Shown: positions 12,955-24,065 of the stretch, piece by piece | How positions within the stretch are numbered: position 1 is the first letter of the stretch | Layout of the letters: every line of letters begins with the position of its first letter | From: Salticus scenicus | Taxonomy: Eukaryota > Arthropoda > Arachnida > Araneae > Salticidae | Direction of reading: 5' to 3' | NCBI GenBank assembly: GCA_963930645.1 | Contig: OZ005650.1 | Span: 229,730,188-229,794,187 of the forward strand | Length of the DNA: 64,000 nucleotides | Notes under the pieces: model-generated | Databases searched by the model: none | Told to the model about the DNA's origin: nothing | What the model saw: the letters and a program-made list of their open reading frames with translations, nothing else | Made by a program: the position numbers and the translations under genes

Positions 12955-14000
12955 CATTAAAATAAGCTGGTGTGTCTCACATACCATGATTTAGCTTTAG
13001 GAACAACTTTATTTTGCATATAATTCTGCGCGCAGGAGGCTACCGCCCTTTTAAAACCCTAACTTGAAAATTAGTAAATAAATTTATAAAGAATTTAAGG
13101 CTATTATTAAAATTTCCCGCCTATTTCAAATTATTTAGAAATATTTCTTCAGCAACACTCTTTGAAACTTACCAATCTTGATCAAACTGTTCAAGAAGCA
13201 ACCTGACATGAACTTCAAAATAAAGGTTTGAATTCGTGCAAGTATTGGTTTTTAAGCTATGCTGATAACAAATCTACATACAGATCAACAGCTAAAAATG
13301 TCTCTTTCGTATTCAAGGACTCTCAAAACGTGATATTATACGAAAAACCAGAGCTGAAAATTAAAATTGAATGCTACTTTGTCCATATATATATATATAT
13401 GTATATTTATTCACGAGCAATTTTCTTCGACATAGTAAAATGTAATAAAATTCTTGCTTTAATTGCATTCAATAGAAAAGAATGCTTTCTTTTAATTTGG
13501 GGGAGTTTGTATATTGTCGATAAGTTATATAAAAACCACATTGTGTAATTAAATCAATTTCTTTAACAAAAACAAATAACACCTCCTGAAAATCATTTCC
13601 AGCAATTTGTATGTATACCCCCCCCCCCCCCCCCCCCCCAATATATCAAAATGCTTTTGGGTAAACCTGTGAATAAATGATCAATGACTTCCATACCAGA
13701 TTCCACACAAAGTATGATTTTATGTTTTTAAAGGATATTTAATTATTTTATTTTGATTAGTGCAGCGGATAAATGTTAAATTGCAACTATCAGAAATTTC
13801 CTCTTTCACAGGTGTAACATTTTTTGAATTCTTTTGGATGTCACTGTACAGAAACCATTTGCTTGATTTTTAACGAAATGTTAGAGTAGCATCCGTACAT
13901 GATACAGATTTAGAATACTGAGTTTTGATTTCCTAATGCTTTTTGTTTTTGAGATATGCTGATAACAGACACACACACAGAGAGACGAATCATTAAGAAA
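12955..14000 (+). mobile_element. R1/R2 repeat element, truncated copy
   Basis: The left part (CTGGTGTGTCTCACA, then GGAGGCTACCGCCC near 13036 and CTTGATCAAACTGTTCAAG near 13178) matches R1. The right part (GTGCAGCGG, ACAGAAACCATTTGCTTGAT, then GAGATATGCTGATAACAGAC and CACACACACA) matches the R2 portion of the element at 43037-44128. The usual tail hairpin is missing, so the copy appears truncated at about 14000. A C-run lies at 13619-13639. The 13228-13548 frame is repeat sequence. Confidence 0.6.
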
Positions 14001-14559
14001 ATATGTTTGGGAATTAGGCAAACTTAAAATGTGTAAATATAAGAAAACTTAATTTCGAAAAGTTATCCAAAATTAATACGTCCTCTGCCATATATGGGTG
14101 ACAGAAATTAAAAAGATTGAAAAGCAATTTATGTTGTTGCAATACAAAGAATGTATAAATACTATGAAATACATGTTTAAAAAAATTTGTTCTTGCATTA
14201 GTCACAACTTAAATTTTAAATGAGTTTATTTAATTATATTAACATTTTTCCATAGTAATTTGTAGGAACCCTAGAATGCGTTCTTTGAACACTTTTTTCC
14301 ATTCAAAAAACATAAGTAAATGCGTTTTAAAGTTGTCTAAGTAATATTATTTTATATTTTCATATGTCTTGGACATTTTGCTGATTTTATACATAAATCC
14401 ATTATGGTTTTTGAAACAATTATTCTCTCACTGAAATTGTTTTTATATGGAGTAGTAAGAAAATTTCAATTACGTAATTCGTGAAGATAAATGCCGTAAA
14501 ATTTTTAATTGATTTTTTAATTTTTGTACCTTTCTATATGCAACTTTGCAATTTAAAGT
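14001..14559. other. AT-rich DNA, no features seen
   Basis: No coding or repeat signal beyond short A/T runs. The small minus-strand frame at 14014-14205 lacks any supporting signal. Confidence 0.6.
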
Positions 14560-15705
14560 TGTGGAGTTTGCGCTCCTGCAAACTCCATCTTAACTTAAAT
14601 ACTTAGATTACTAAGAGAACACAAGACTTTAAATAACAATAACTAAAGTTTATTTGAGCAGATTAATGGGAGGGCGGCCTGGTAAATTTATATAGCTCAG
14701 CAGTGTTGCCAGATTTGGGGACTTTTTTATTCAACTCACACCGATAATTTTGATAAGTGATATTTGCTATATATAATAGACGTTTATGTTTCGAAGTGCT
14801 TAGGCAACCGTTACAATTGAAATTTAGCGGCGGGGGTTGAATAAAAAAGTCCCCAAATCTGGCAACACTGTAGCTCAGCCAGCGTTTTACTTAATCAAAA
14901 TATATGAATCAACAATTTAAGTAGATAATCTTAAATATCTCACCACAGCAGATAGTCGAAAGTGTAGAGACGACTGTGGAGTTTGCGTTCCTGCAAACTC
15001 CATCTTAACTTAAATACTTAGATTACTAAGAGAACACAAGACTTTAAATAACAATAACTAAAGTTTATTTGAGCAGATTAATGGGAGGGCGGCCTGGTAA
15101 ATTTATATAGCTCAGCCAGCGTTTTACTTAATCAAAATATATGAATCAGCAATTTAAGTAGATAATCTTAAGTATCTCACCACAGCAGATAGTCGAAAGT
15201 GTAGAGACGGTCGCACTCTTACTCCAATACTACGGCTTCACTATGGGACAGAGGATTCCCTTCTATCCCAGCTTGAACTTCCGAAAACTAGTAGACACTC
15301 ACCAACACTCAACACTACTTGCTTCACACAACTAAATCTCCTCTACGCTACTTTCGATATTCACCAAAATAAGAATCATCACATTCGCTATAATATCCTC
15401 CAACATCCACTATACGATCCGCCAACATCCACACCATCTACTAAAACCATCTCTATTTTTATACTTCTTCCTACACCCTCCTTTCACTACATTTCAATCC
15501 GTACTTTTAAAAATCACTTCTAATTTAACTAATATTCAAAATCTAAGTCTTTTAATGCAGCACCCTGCCGACACAAAACTAGCTCGACCTCAACCGTCAC
15601 CGAGCCACTGGCGACGGAGTGATTTTAACCGTCCCCACTTCCTACTTTGCTGGATCCAGCTTAATTGAAACAACTGTGGTGACGTTCTAACGTCTCAACC
15701 TCACA
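14560..15705 (-). mobile_element. Solo LTR with partial tandem duplication
   Basis: The unit starts TGTGGAGTTTGC and ends CAACCTCACA, so both strands have TG...CA termini. AAGT flanks both sides (14556-14559 and 15706-15709), a 4-bp duplication as in many Gypsy-type elements. Read on the minus strand it carries CTATATAAA as a possible TATA box, then AAATAAAC as a polyadenylation signal, in proper LTR order. The terminal segment is duplicated: 14560-14974 repeats about 14975-15211, apart from a nested MITE. No internal coding region remains. Superfamily inferred from TSD length only. Confidence 0.65.
14701..14870. mobile_element. hAT-type MITE, 170 bp, nested in the LTR
   Basis: Perfect 35-bp terminal inverted repeats begin CAGTGTTGCCAGATTTGGGG. 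An exact 8-bp target duplication, TAGCTCAG, sits on both sides (14693-14700 and 14871-14878). The second LTR segment shows the empty site at about 15108-15115 (TAGCTCAG followed directly by CCAGCG). TIR start CAGTG and 8-bp duplication are hAT hallmarks. No coding capacity. Confidence 0.92.
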
Positions 15706-15919
15706 AAGTATATATCTAAGAATCATAGCTAAGGAATTAGTGTCGAGTTAAGGGTTTTATTTATTTATTTAATTTATTATTTATTCATTTATTTATTTTT
15801 TTTTCCTTGGATTAACTTAATAAATTTACTAAGCAGTTTGAGAAATGTAAAAATAAATAAATAAATAAACGAATAAAATAAAATAAAATAAAATGTCCTA
15901 TGGACAAAGATAAATACAG

Positions 15920-15952
<33 letters not shown>

Positions 15953-16104
15953 CGCTAAAGGATAAATAAAAAACATTTAAAAATTGTAATGTAGAAAAAA
16001 TAATAGTATAAAAAAGGAATTCACCGCACTGGATGGATAATACACATATTGAAAGACAACGGAAGAGAAAATTCAGCATGGTATTTAAATGACAATTGTA
16101 AATT
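15706..16104. repeat. Simple-sequence cluster
   Basis: (TTTA)n at about 15757-15800, (AAAT)n at 15851-15893 and (TTA)n at 15922-15951 follow one another. The minus-strand frame at 15789-16079 is their translation (poly-N and poly-I/F tracts), not a gene. Confidence 0.8.
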
Positions 16105-16790
16105 AAAGGATATCGATGGGAAAAAAATCCCTTTTATATAATGTCTGACAATAAAATCCACGAAGGCGGTGGGTGAAAGGAAACAGATTAAAGAAAAACA
16201 ATATGTTAAAAATATCGGGTTATTTTAAAGCCAATGGAACATATTTAAAACTATTGTTTTCAAGAAGTAAAACGTGACGCTTAATTTTCAGTAATACCAT
16301 GGCATAATAATAAAATAACATCAATAAATACTCTTTGCCCAAAATATCATTTTTGAATGCATTATCCATCGACCAACTGATATTTAAATTGTAAGACCTA
16401 TTAGTTGGCTAAAAAAAGAAAAAACTTTTAAAAAAGTATCTGATACGTAGAAAGTAATGCATACATTGAAGAATTCAAACAAAAGAAGAAATAAACAGAA
16501 TAGTTTTAAAGTTATTATTATGAAATTAAGGATATCGATGAGAAAGGAATTACGTGAATCAAGTGCTTAAAGATAAAATTCATTAAAACGGTGATGAAAA
16601 GAACAGATTAAAAGGGAAAAAAAGAGAGATGTAAAATATCGGAAAACTTTAAAACCAATTGTATGAATTTAAAAATTGTCATTTTGCAAGAAATGAAATA
16701 TTACGATTCACGGAAGAGAGAGAGAGAGAGAGAGAAGAAAAAAAAAATCACAGTCAAGTAATTTCCTGTGATATCATAGGATAATATAAA
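16105..16790. repeat. Diverged tandem duplication, about 425-bp period
   Basis: Two units share the order AAGGATATCGATG (16107 and 16530), ATAAAATCCA/ATAAAATTCA, GAACAGATTAAA, AAATATCGG and CAAGAAGTAAAA/CAAGAAATGAAA. A (GA)n tract (about 16712-16733) and A-runs have expanded in the second unit. No coding potential. Confidence 0.6.
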
Positions 16791-16962
16791 AGAAAAAAAA
16801 AACACTTGTTTGAATTTGTTTAAACTAATATGTTCAGTATTGTTAAATATTGTCAGTACTTTTCCTAAAATATAAATGAATTATGGATTTTTTTTTTTTT
16901 AGTTCTGCATGATTTATATATTAATTTAAATTATTTACTAATGATAGTATACATTGGTTAAG

Positions 16963-17149
16963 CACGTTAATTAAAATTATATTTAATTAAAAGCATTTTA
17001 AAAATTATATACAGATTTGAAGCTTTTCGCTTTGATATACAAAGCATCTTCAGGAATTATGAAGACTCTTTGTATATGAAAGCGAAAAGCTTCGAATCTG
17101 TATATAATTTTTAAAATGTTTTTAATTAAATATAATTTTAATTAACGTG
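16963..17149. mobile_element. Foldback element (MITE-like), 187 bp
   Basis: The sequence from CACGTTAATTAAA to TTTAATTAACGTG is one imperfect hairpin with arms of about 85-88 bp. The centre reads GCTTTGATATACAAAGCATC, then GACTCTTTGTATATGAAAGC on the return. No clear target duplication. Confidence 0.7.
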
Positions 17150-18164
17150 TTTTTAAAGAGTTTTTATTTTAAATTATAGACTTAATATAGTTTAATTCAG
17201 ATTTCAATGAAATTTTCGTGGAGAACATATTAAGAGCACACGTATACTACGTGTTGAAAGCAGATCTTTTTTTAAAACATTCAAAAAATATACTTCATTT
17301 AAATATGTACTTAAACACAAAATCTGGATCTTTGGGAAGCTTTGTATATTTACAAAAACTCTACCGCACTTGTAAATGATCCCTCAGACACACCAAACTT
17401 CGCTAAAATTTGGTTACAATTTATTTAGAAATACCTCCATTTTACAACTTCCACTCTTCCTTTTGAAATAGTTTCTGTACTGCGTTTCTTATTGGTCCCC
17501 ACTTCAGTGCATTACTTTGTATTTTATATTTATACCCGTGACACTTTTCACAACTTTAACTTCTCTACTTATATTTACGTATTGCGCTTCCTATTTCTAT
17601 AAACTTCAAGATTCCTTTTTTTATGTTTTTGTGTAACCCTTTTATGTCCCCCCCCCCCTCCCATTGCAGTGAAATTGAAATTTAGGACTCTCATCCCGTT
17701 AGCTTCCATCTTTTGGTACAGGAAGATGCGTGTCCTTGTCACAGGTGCCTCCATTACACAACATCCGAAAATCCGAAGATCGCAACTTGCTTTTCTGGAC
17801 CAGGTCTTGGACAATGCTTGCACGAAAAACTTTGGTGTTTTAAATTTTTATTTCTTCATTTTTTTTTTTTTTTTTTTTTTATTAATACTGAGGAATGAAA
17901 TTAAAAAAAAAAAAAAAACGGTCTTACAGTTTTAAATTTTTTTATTTGTGTTTTTTACATTTTATTTACGTTTTCTTTTAATTAAATGTAACCTTCAATC
18001 AGGCATACAGCTAAATAACATTTGAAAATAATTTTTAATTTCTTTAAAGTTTTGGCGGTTTCAGTATATATAATAATTATTAAATATTTTTCGATGGAAT
18101 TTTTCAATATAATATACAAACTATTGCATAAACATGTTTGAAACTGTAGTGTTAGTATTAAGGT
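17150..18164. other. Intergenic DNA upstream of the BEL insertion
   Basis: Mostly AT-rich with T/A runs (17860-17880, 17905-17918). The block 17640-17830 is more GC-rich and open in several frames on both strands. An acceptor-like CCCATTGCAG preceded by a long C tract ends at 17669. No donor, homologue or consistent frame supports an exon. Confidence 0.5.
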
Positions 18165-18169
18165 CAATT
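18165..18169. repeat. BEL target-site duplication, left copy
   Basis: CAATT directly before the 5' LTR, identical to 24472-24476 after the 3' LTR. A 5-bp duplication is usual for BEL/Pao. Confidence 0.95.
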
Positions 18170-18574
18170 TGTTGAAAATGTATTATTATGTCTATTATTT
18201 ATTTTATGAATATTATTATTATTAGATGGCAACGTTAGTTAAAAAAAATGATACTTGGTCTCGTTTAATCGAGAGCTCGTGTGTATTAAATCTTTTAGAA
18301 TAAGTAATTTACTGTTTTAGAGCAGTAGGTTTTTTCCATTGGGAATAAAGTTTTTTGTATTTTTTAAATGATTTCTTTTTGTAAATAATATTCAACGTAG
18401 CTGTGTTCTTTTTTTACTGATATTTGAATTTTAAGAAGAAACGCAGTACGTGTTATTCAATTGAGTAGCCGCTTTGAAGATAAAAGTGTGAATATTTCAT
18501 TTACTGGCGTCCGTAGATAACACTAGTTTTTAGAAAGCAGAAGAAAACGGTGATTTTCTTAAGTAGCTTTAACA
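18170..18574 (+). repeat. 5' LTR of the BEL element
   Basis: 405 bp, starting TGTTGAAAATG and ending CTTTAACA. It includes AATAAA at 18344-18349 as a likely polyadenylation signal. No clear TATA box. Identical to the 3' LTR except for one A. Confidence 0.96.
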
Positions 18575-18578
18575 TTTG

Positions 18579-18596
18579 TGGCGTCTGAGCGACAGG
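18579..18596 (+). promoter_or_regulatory. Candidate primer-binding site
   Basis: TGGCGTCTGAGCGACAGG begins four bases after the 5' LTR. A TGG start fits pairing with the CCA end of a tRNA; the particular tRNA was not identified. Confidence 0.6.
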
Positions 18597-18606
18597 AAGT
18601 AGCAAC

Positions 18607-21600
18607 ATGTTTCAAGCAATAAAAGGATTTAAGAAAGATGATTTGATATATGTGGCGTCTGAAATTGGCGAAGAAGTACCAGCCAATGTTACTATTTCAG
18701 GTTTAAAAAATATTATATTGAACAGTGAAGAATTCAAGAAAGATCCTGAATTTGTTCAAGTACTATTAGGAAATGCTGTTGCCGAGCGAAAATTGCAAGA
18801 GGAAGAAGAAAAAGAAAAAGAAAGAGAAGATAAAAAGGAAAGAATGAAGCAAGATAAAGAATTCGAAAAAATAAAGCAAGATAAAGAATTTGAATTTGAA
18901 AAAATGAAAGTTGAAGCTGAAAAAGAAATCGAGCTCGCTAGAATTCAAGCTCAAAGTCGAGGTGAATCTGTTCCACTAAATTATTTACCTGATTTAAGCA
19001 ATTCAAAGAGGAAGTTTACGTTGCAAAAATTGGAATTTAGACAATTTGGCGATGACTTAAAAGATTGGCTTCCTTTTTGGAGTCAATTTGAGCAGGTGCA
19101 TAAAGATGAAGATATCGCACCGGAAGATAAATTTCAGTATTTAGTGCAAGCCACGGTTGCTGGTTCCCGTGCAAGAGAAGTAGTTGAAAGTTTTCCGCCA
19201 ACTGGCGCCAATTATGAAAAAGCGATTGAAAGCCTGAAATCTCGCTTTGGAAGAGAGGACCTCTTAGTCGAAGTATACGTTAGACAGTTACTAAAATTAA
19301 TTATTTCTGTTCAAATTAAGGAAATGTTTTCATTAACTTCTCTATATGACAAACTTGAATTGTATCTACGTGCATTGGAAACATTAGGTGTAACCACGGA
19401 TAAATGTGCATCTATATTGTATCCCATGGTTGAATCTTGCTTTCCAGCTGATTTTTTAAAGGCTTGGAATCGTAGTAACATTTCTCATTCAAACACTGAT
19501 GCTAAAGAGAAGTTAAATAATTTAATGGAATTTCTTAAAAAAGAAGTTGAAGGCGAAGAAAGGATATCTTTGGCAGTAGCTGGTTTCGGTTTAGGAAAGA
19601 GCCAAGAAAACAAACCTTTAAAAAGGAAGCAATACAATTTTGAAAATTTGAAAAGCAAAGTACCTACTGCTGCGGGTTTATTAACGGCCACTTCAAATAG
19701 AGAGGTGAAGAAATCTTGCGTTTTTTGTGATGGCAAACATTCAAGTTCAGATTGTTTTTCAGCTCAGAAAATGAGTTTAGCAGAAAAACAAAAAATAATT
19801 AAAGATAAACGTTGTTGTTTTGCCTGTTTATCGCCAACTCATACTATTAAGAAATGCAGAGCTGTTCTAAAGTGCGTGATCTGTTCTAAAAAGCATTTTC
19901 CTCTAATGTGTGATGTACTTGATACACAAAAAAGGGCTGTAGAAAAGAAAGAAGAAAAACCTGCAGAAAATGATGTTAGTATGTCCAATTTCAACAAACG
20001 AAGTCCAAAGATATTTCTTCAAACCGTGAAAGCCAAATTAATCTCTGGCAATAAACAGAAAACTGTGAGATTGCTCTTTGATTCCGCATCGCATAAGTCA
20101 TATATTCTGGAAAGTGTAGCCAAAGAAATGAATTGTATACCAATTCGCCAAGAGAAAATGGTTCATTCCCTTTTTGGCGGCGTTATCACTAACGAGGTCA
20201 AGCATAACTGCTATAAAGTGACATTGAAACATTTGAAAGAAAATTTTGGCTGCAATTTCGAAGTTTTGGATCAGTCTACAATATGTGAAAATATAAGACC
20301 GGTTTTTAAAGGCCCTTGGATGAAAGAGTTAGAAGAAAATGAGATTAATTTAACGGACTTTGGTGACAAATGTGAAGCGATCGATATTCTCGTCGGAGCT
20401 GACGTCATGGGAAAAATGTTGACAGGAAAAAGAAAGGTATTATCGTCGGGTCTCGTGGCTTTAGAAACATACTTAGGTTGGACCTTAATGGGAAAAGTAC
20501 CGCCTGGAAAAGCCTCGGAAGAAAACTTGGCGATGTCAGTGTTATCGCTATATGTAAATGAAGCTGAAATCTCAAATCTATGGAAGTTGGATTTAATTGG
20601 AATCTATGATCCTATTGAGAAGAAGTCCAAACACGAGACTGATATTCAGACTAAAGAGCATTTTTTAGAAACAGTGGCAGTTAATAGAGAGGGCCGCTAT
20701 GAAGTTTGTTTGCCATGGGCTGATGATAAGTCGCCTTTACCCGACAACTTGAGTTTGGCGAAGAAACGGCTCGAATACACAACAGCAAAGCTTATAGCGA
20801 TGAACATGTATGAAAAATATGAAGATGTGTTTCTGAGCTGGATTAATGAAGGCATAATTGAGGAAGTTCACAAGAATGAAGTAAACTCTTATGGCAATTA
20901 CTTACCTCATCATGCTGTAATAAAACCTAGTAGCAGCACTACTCCAATTCGCCCAGTGTTTGATGCTTCAGCTAGATTAGCAAATTATCCTTCTTTAAAC
21001 CAATGCTTGGAATGTGGTCCTAATCAAATGGAACTTATCCCAGATATTTTACTTCGATTCAGGGAAAAAGAATTTGGCGTTATCGCCGACATTAGAAAAG
21101 CTTTTCTGCAAATAAGCATTCGTAAAGACGACAGAGATTTCCTGCGTTTTTTATGGTGGGAAAACTTAGAAGGTAAGAAACTAAAAGTATTTCGCCATAC
21201 AAGAGTTGTTTTTGGTGTTAAATGCAGTCCTTTCCTTTTGGCTGCGGTAATTGAGTATCATATTCGGCGTTGTAACGGATTTGAAGAATCTTTAAAGAAA
21301 AGGCTTTTAGAGAGCTTCTATGTAGATAATGTCGTTACCAGCGTTAATAACAAAGAAGAGTTAGATAAGTTTATCGTTAATTCTAAAGCTTTAATGGCCA
21401 AAGGTTGTTTTGATCTTAGAGAATGGGAATGGTCTGGCGACTGTAATGAGACTAGTTCTAAGAAAGAGACTCAAGTATTAGGTCTTATTTGGAATAAAGA
21501 GCTTGATACATTGAAGATTAACATGAAATGGTTAGACAACATTAATATGGAAAAATTAACAAAAAGAACTATGTTGTCTGTCGTCCACAAAGTTTTTGAT

Positions 21601-23931
21601 CCTTTTGGCTTCACCTCACCAGTCATGCTTTATCCAAAAATAATGTTACAAAAAGCATGGAAACTAGGAATGAGTTGGGATGAAGAGATAACTGGTGAGC
21701 TTCATAAAGAGTTTATGCAGTGGTTTCAAGAACTGAAGTATTTGACTGATATACAGATACCTAGGTTTATTCGAGTATCTTCCGAAGATTTAAGCAACTG
21801 CACTATTCACACGTTTGTTGACGGAAGCAAAGATGCCTATGGTGCAGTTACATTCCTTAGAGTAGAGGATGGTAATCAAATTAATTTATTTTTGCTTGCA
21901 GCAAAGTCTCGAGTGGCTCCGTTAAGAGGTGTAACTATTCCTAGAATGGAACTTCTAGCTGCTGTAATTGGAGCGAGACTGACGAATTCGGTTATTGAAG
22001 CTCTTGGTTGGCGAAATGTTATGTCTCATTATTGGAGTGATTCTACAACGGCTCTAGCATGGATACAGCGAGAAGAAAATTGGTCCGTTTTTGTAAGAAA
22101 TAGAGTGCAGGAGATCAGAAAACTGAGTGATCCTTCATCATGGAGACATATAACGGGGGAGAAGAATGCTGCAGACTTGCCCTCCAGAGGATGCAAAGCA
22201 AAGCATCTAGTCTCATCAAAATGGTGGGAGGGTCCACAATGGATGAAAGATGGTTCTGAATTTCGAACAATGATGGATTTCTCCAATCGCGATTGGAATG
22301 AGGAAGAAATTGAAAAGGAAAAACCTAGAAAAACTTGTATACTGACAAATACTGAAGCTATTGTTGATGAAGACTGGTACTATAGATACTTTTCTAGTTA
22401 TGATAGAATTATTCGTCTTGTTGCATGGATCCTTCGTTTCAAGCACAACTGCAAGAATTTAAATTGGAGGAAGCATGGTGAATTGACAGCCCCAGAAATT
22501 CATGAAGCAGAAATGAAGGTTTTACTTCTAATTCAGAATGAGTCTTTTCCTCAAGAAGACGAAAAGAGATTGAAAACTTTGCAAACGTTTAAAGACGAGC
22601 TTGGTGTCATTAGGCTGAAGACGAAAATTATTTATCGAAAGGATAGTGAAGATTTTCTTAAACCTATTGTTCTTCCATCAAAACATGAAGTAGTAAAACG
22701 GCTAATTTATAAAGCACATGTTGAGAACTGCCATGCTGGTGTCCAGATACTATTAAATATACTTCGAGAAAAGTATTGGATCCTAAACGGCAGAAAGGCG
22801 GTCAAAAATGCTGTAGCCAGCTGCACTGCATGTAAAAGATTTCGGTCAAAGAACTTGGAAGTAATCAGTCCTCCACTTCCTGAAAACAGAGTTAAAGATG
22901 CTGCAGTTTTTCAGATAATTGGTGTTGATATGGCTGGGCCATTATTTCTCAAGGATAACAAGAAAAGCTGGGTTTTAATTTTTACTTGCGCAGTATACAG
23001 AGCAGTCCATTTGGAGCTTGTTACTTCTGCTTCAACAGATGCGTTCTTAATGGCCTTTAGAAGATTTACAGCTCGCAGAGGAAGATGCTCTACTGTATAC
23101 TGTGACAATGGTTCAAATTTTGTAGGAGCAGCCAACTATTTCAAGAAACTAGACTGGGAACGCATACGAAAACATGGAGCTGTCAACTCTATTGATTGGA
23201 AGTTCAATCCTCCAACTGCTGCTTGGTGGGGCGGTTGGTGGGAGAGATTAATTCGAATTCTAAAAGATCTCTTGAAAAGAGTATTAGGGCTTGCACGTCT
23301 CGATTACGAAGAAATGATGACGGTTTTAGCTGAGTGTGAGAAGGTAATCAACTCAAGACCTCTTACTTACATCTGTGAAGAGGATGCTGTAAAACCTATT
23401 TCGCCATCGATGTTCATTCAAGATATGCATGAATGCAGTCTTCCTGATTTGGATGCTGTTGAGCAAAATTTTTTGTGTAAAAGGCTCAAATACAGACAAA
23501 CCATTCTCAAAAATTTACGAAGCCGTTTTAGATCTGAATATCTTGGTGCTCTTATTCTACGTAAAAGTAAAAGCAAAAAGTCAGACAAACATACCGTTAC
23601 TGTTGGCGAAATTGTTATGGTGGGAGCCGATAATAAAAAGAGAATCTACTGGCCTTTAGGTCGTATCACTGAGGTTATACCAGGTAAAGACGGACAAGTA
23701 CGACTTGTTAAAGTGCAAACTTCCCAAAAGGAGCTCTTACGCCCGATTCAAAGAGTTTATCCCCTAGAGATAACATCTTCTGAAGATCTTCCCATACCGA
23801 TGACTCTCAGTAAAGTTAAAGAATCAGATAGCATCTCCAAAGTTTCAGACAGTACTACTAGTGAGCAAATGAAGTTTAGTAGAGTTGGCAGAAGAATTAA
23901 GGTGCCGGAAAGAACTTGTAGATTATATTAG
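18607..23931 (+). CDS. BEL/Pao Gag-Pol polyprotein
   Basis: One 1774-residue frame encodes the whole replication machinery. Residues 58-115 form a charged E/K-rich coiled coil. About 139-290 match the DUF1759 gag-like region. Three zinc knuckles follow (C371-C383, C404-C417 as CX2CX4HX4C, C423-C435). The aspartic protease motif is D492-S-A. The reverse transcriptase has RPVFDAS (782) and ADIRKAFLQI with D828, but its YXDD box reads YVDN (905-908). RNase H carboxylates are D1072, E1115 and D1145. Integrase has an H1371/H1376/C1406/C1409 zinc site and D1441, D1500, E1546, followed by a C-terminal DUF5641-type region. The ATG at 18607 lies 32 bases after the LTR. Processing into mature proteins is expected. 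The Asn in the RT box may be a subfamily trait or may lower activity. Confidence 0.96.
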   Translation: MFQAIKGFKKDDLIYVASEIGEEVPANVTISGLKNIILNSEEFKKDPEFVQVLLGNAVAERKLQEEEEKEKEREDKKERMKQDKEFEKIKQDKEFEFEKMKVEAEKEIELARIQAQSRGESVPLNYLPDLSNSKRKFTLQKLEFRQFGDDLKDWLPFWSQFEQVHKDEDIAPEDKFQYLVQATVAGSRAREVVESFPPTGANYEKAIESLKSRFGREDLLVEVYVRQLLKLIISVQIKEMFSLTSLYDKLELYLRALETLGVTTDKCASILYPMVESCFPADFLKAWNRSNISHSNTDAKEKLNNLMEFLKKEVEGEERISLAVAGFGLGKSQENKPLKRKQYNFENLKSKVPTAAGLLTATSNREVKKSCVFCDGKHSSSDCFSAQKMSLAEKQKIIKDKRCCFACLSPTHTIKKCRAVLKCVICSKKHFPLMCDVLDTQKRAVEKKEEKPAENDVSMSNFNKRSPKIFLQTVKAKLISGNKQKTVRLLFDSASHKSYILESVAKEMNCIPIRQEKMVHSLFGGVITNEVKHNCYKVTLKHLKENFGCNFEVLDQSTICENIRPVFKGPWMKELEENEINLTDFGDKCEAIDILVGADVMGKMLTGKRKVLSSGLVALETYLGWTLMGKVPPGKASEENLAMSVLSLYVNEAEISNLWKLDLIGIYDPIEKKSKHETDIQTKEHFLETVAVNREGRYEVCLPWADDKSPLPDNLSLAKKRLEYTTAKLIAMNMYEKYEDVFLSWINEGIIEEVHKNEVNSYGNYLPHHAVIKPSSSTTPIRPVFDASARLANYPSLNQCLECGPNQMELIPDILLRFREKEFGVIADIRKAFLQISIRKDDRDFLRFLWWENLEGKKLKVFRHTRVVFGVKCSPFLLAAVIEYHIRRCNGFEESLKKRLLESFYVDNVVTSVNNKEELDKFIVNSKALMAKGCFDLREWEWSGDCNETSSKKETQVLGLIWNKELDTLKINMKWLDNINMEKLTKRTMLSVVHKVFDPFGFTSPVMLYPKIMLQKAWKLGMSWDEEITGELHKEFMQWFQELKYLTDIQIPRFIRVSSEDLSNCTIHTFVDGSKDAYGAVTFLRVEDGNQINLFLLAAKSRVAPLRGVTIPRMELLAAVIGARLTNSVIEALGWRNVMSHYWSDSTTALAWIQREENWSVFVRNRVQEIRKLSDPSSWRHITGEKNAADLPSRGCKAKHLVSSKWWEGPQWMKDGSEFRTMMDFSNRDWNEEEIEKEKPRKTCILTNTEAIVDEDWYYRYFSSYDRIIRLVAWILRFKHNCKNLNWRKHGELTAPEIHEAEMKVLLLIQNESFPQEDEKRLKTLQTFKDELGVIRLKTKIIYRKDSEDFLKPIVLPSKHEVVKRLIYKAHVENCHAGVQILLNILREKYWILNGRKAVKNAVASCTACKRFRSKNLEVISPPLPENRVKDAAVFQIIGVDMAGPLFLKDNKKSWVLIFTCAVYRAVHLELVTSASTDAFLMAFRRFTARRGRCSTVYCDNGSNFVGAANYFKKLDWERIRKHGAVNSIDWKFNPPTAAWWGGWWERLIRILKDLLKRVLGLARLDYEEMMTVLAECEKVINSRPLTYICEEDAVKPISPSMFIQDMHECSLPDLDAVEQNFLCKRLKYRQTILKNLRSRFRSEYLGALILRKSKSKKSDKHTVTVGEIVMVGADNKKRIYWPLGRITEVIPGKDGQVRLVKVQTSQKELLRPIQRVYPLEITSSEDLPIPMTLSKVKESDSISKVSDSTTSEQMKFSRVGRRIKVPERTCRLY

Positions 23932-24051
23932 ATATTGTTGATCATTCTACTATTTATTTTACTTTTTATATTTTTTAAATGTAATGTTGCCATCTTTGTA
24001 TCAGAGTTGTTTTGAATGATAGTTTTTATGTTTTGATTATTATTTATAATC

Positions 24052-24065
24052 AAAAGGTGGGAGGA
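24052..24065 (+). promoter_or_regulatory. Polypurine tract of the BEL element
   Basis: AAAAGGTGGGAGGA lies immediately before the 3' LTR, the expected place and composition for the plus-strand primer. Confidence 0.85.

Noticed and set aside
15789..16079. 96-codon minus-strand frame
   Set aside because: Composed of simple repeats (poly-N, poly-I/F); no start or splice context.
17669..17935. Plus-strand exon candidate after a C-rich acceptor-like site
   Set aside because: No donor, no recognised domain, and several other frames on both strands are equally open. The T/A-run tail is low complexity.
19485..19736. Minus-strand frames inside 18607-23931
   Set aside because: Antisense shadows of the BEL Gag-Pol frame.
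23932..24051. Envelope-like gene after BEL pol
   Set aside because: Only about 120 bases separate the stop codon from the polypurine tract; no room for an env gene.
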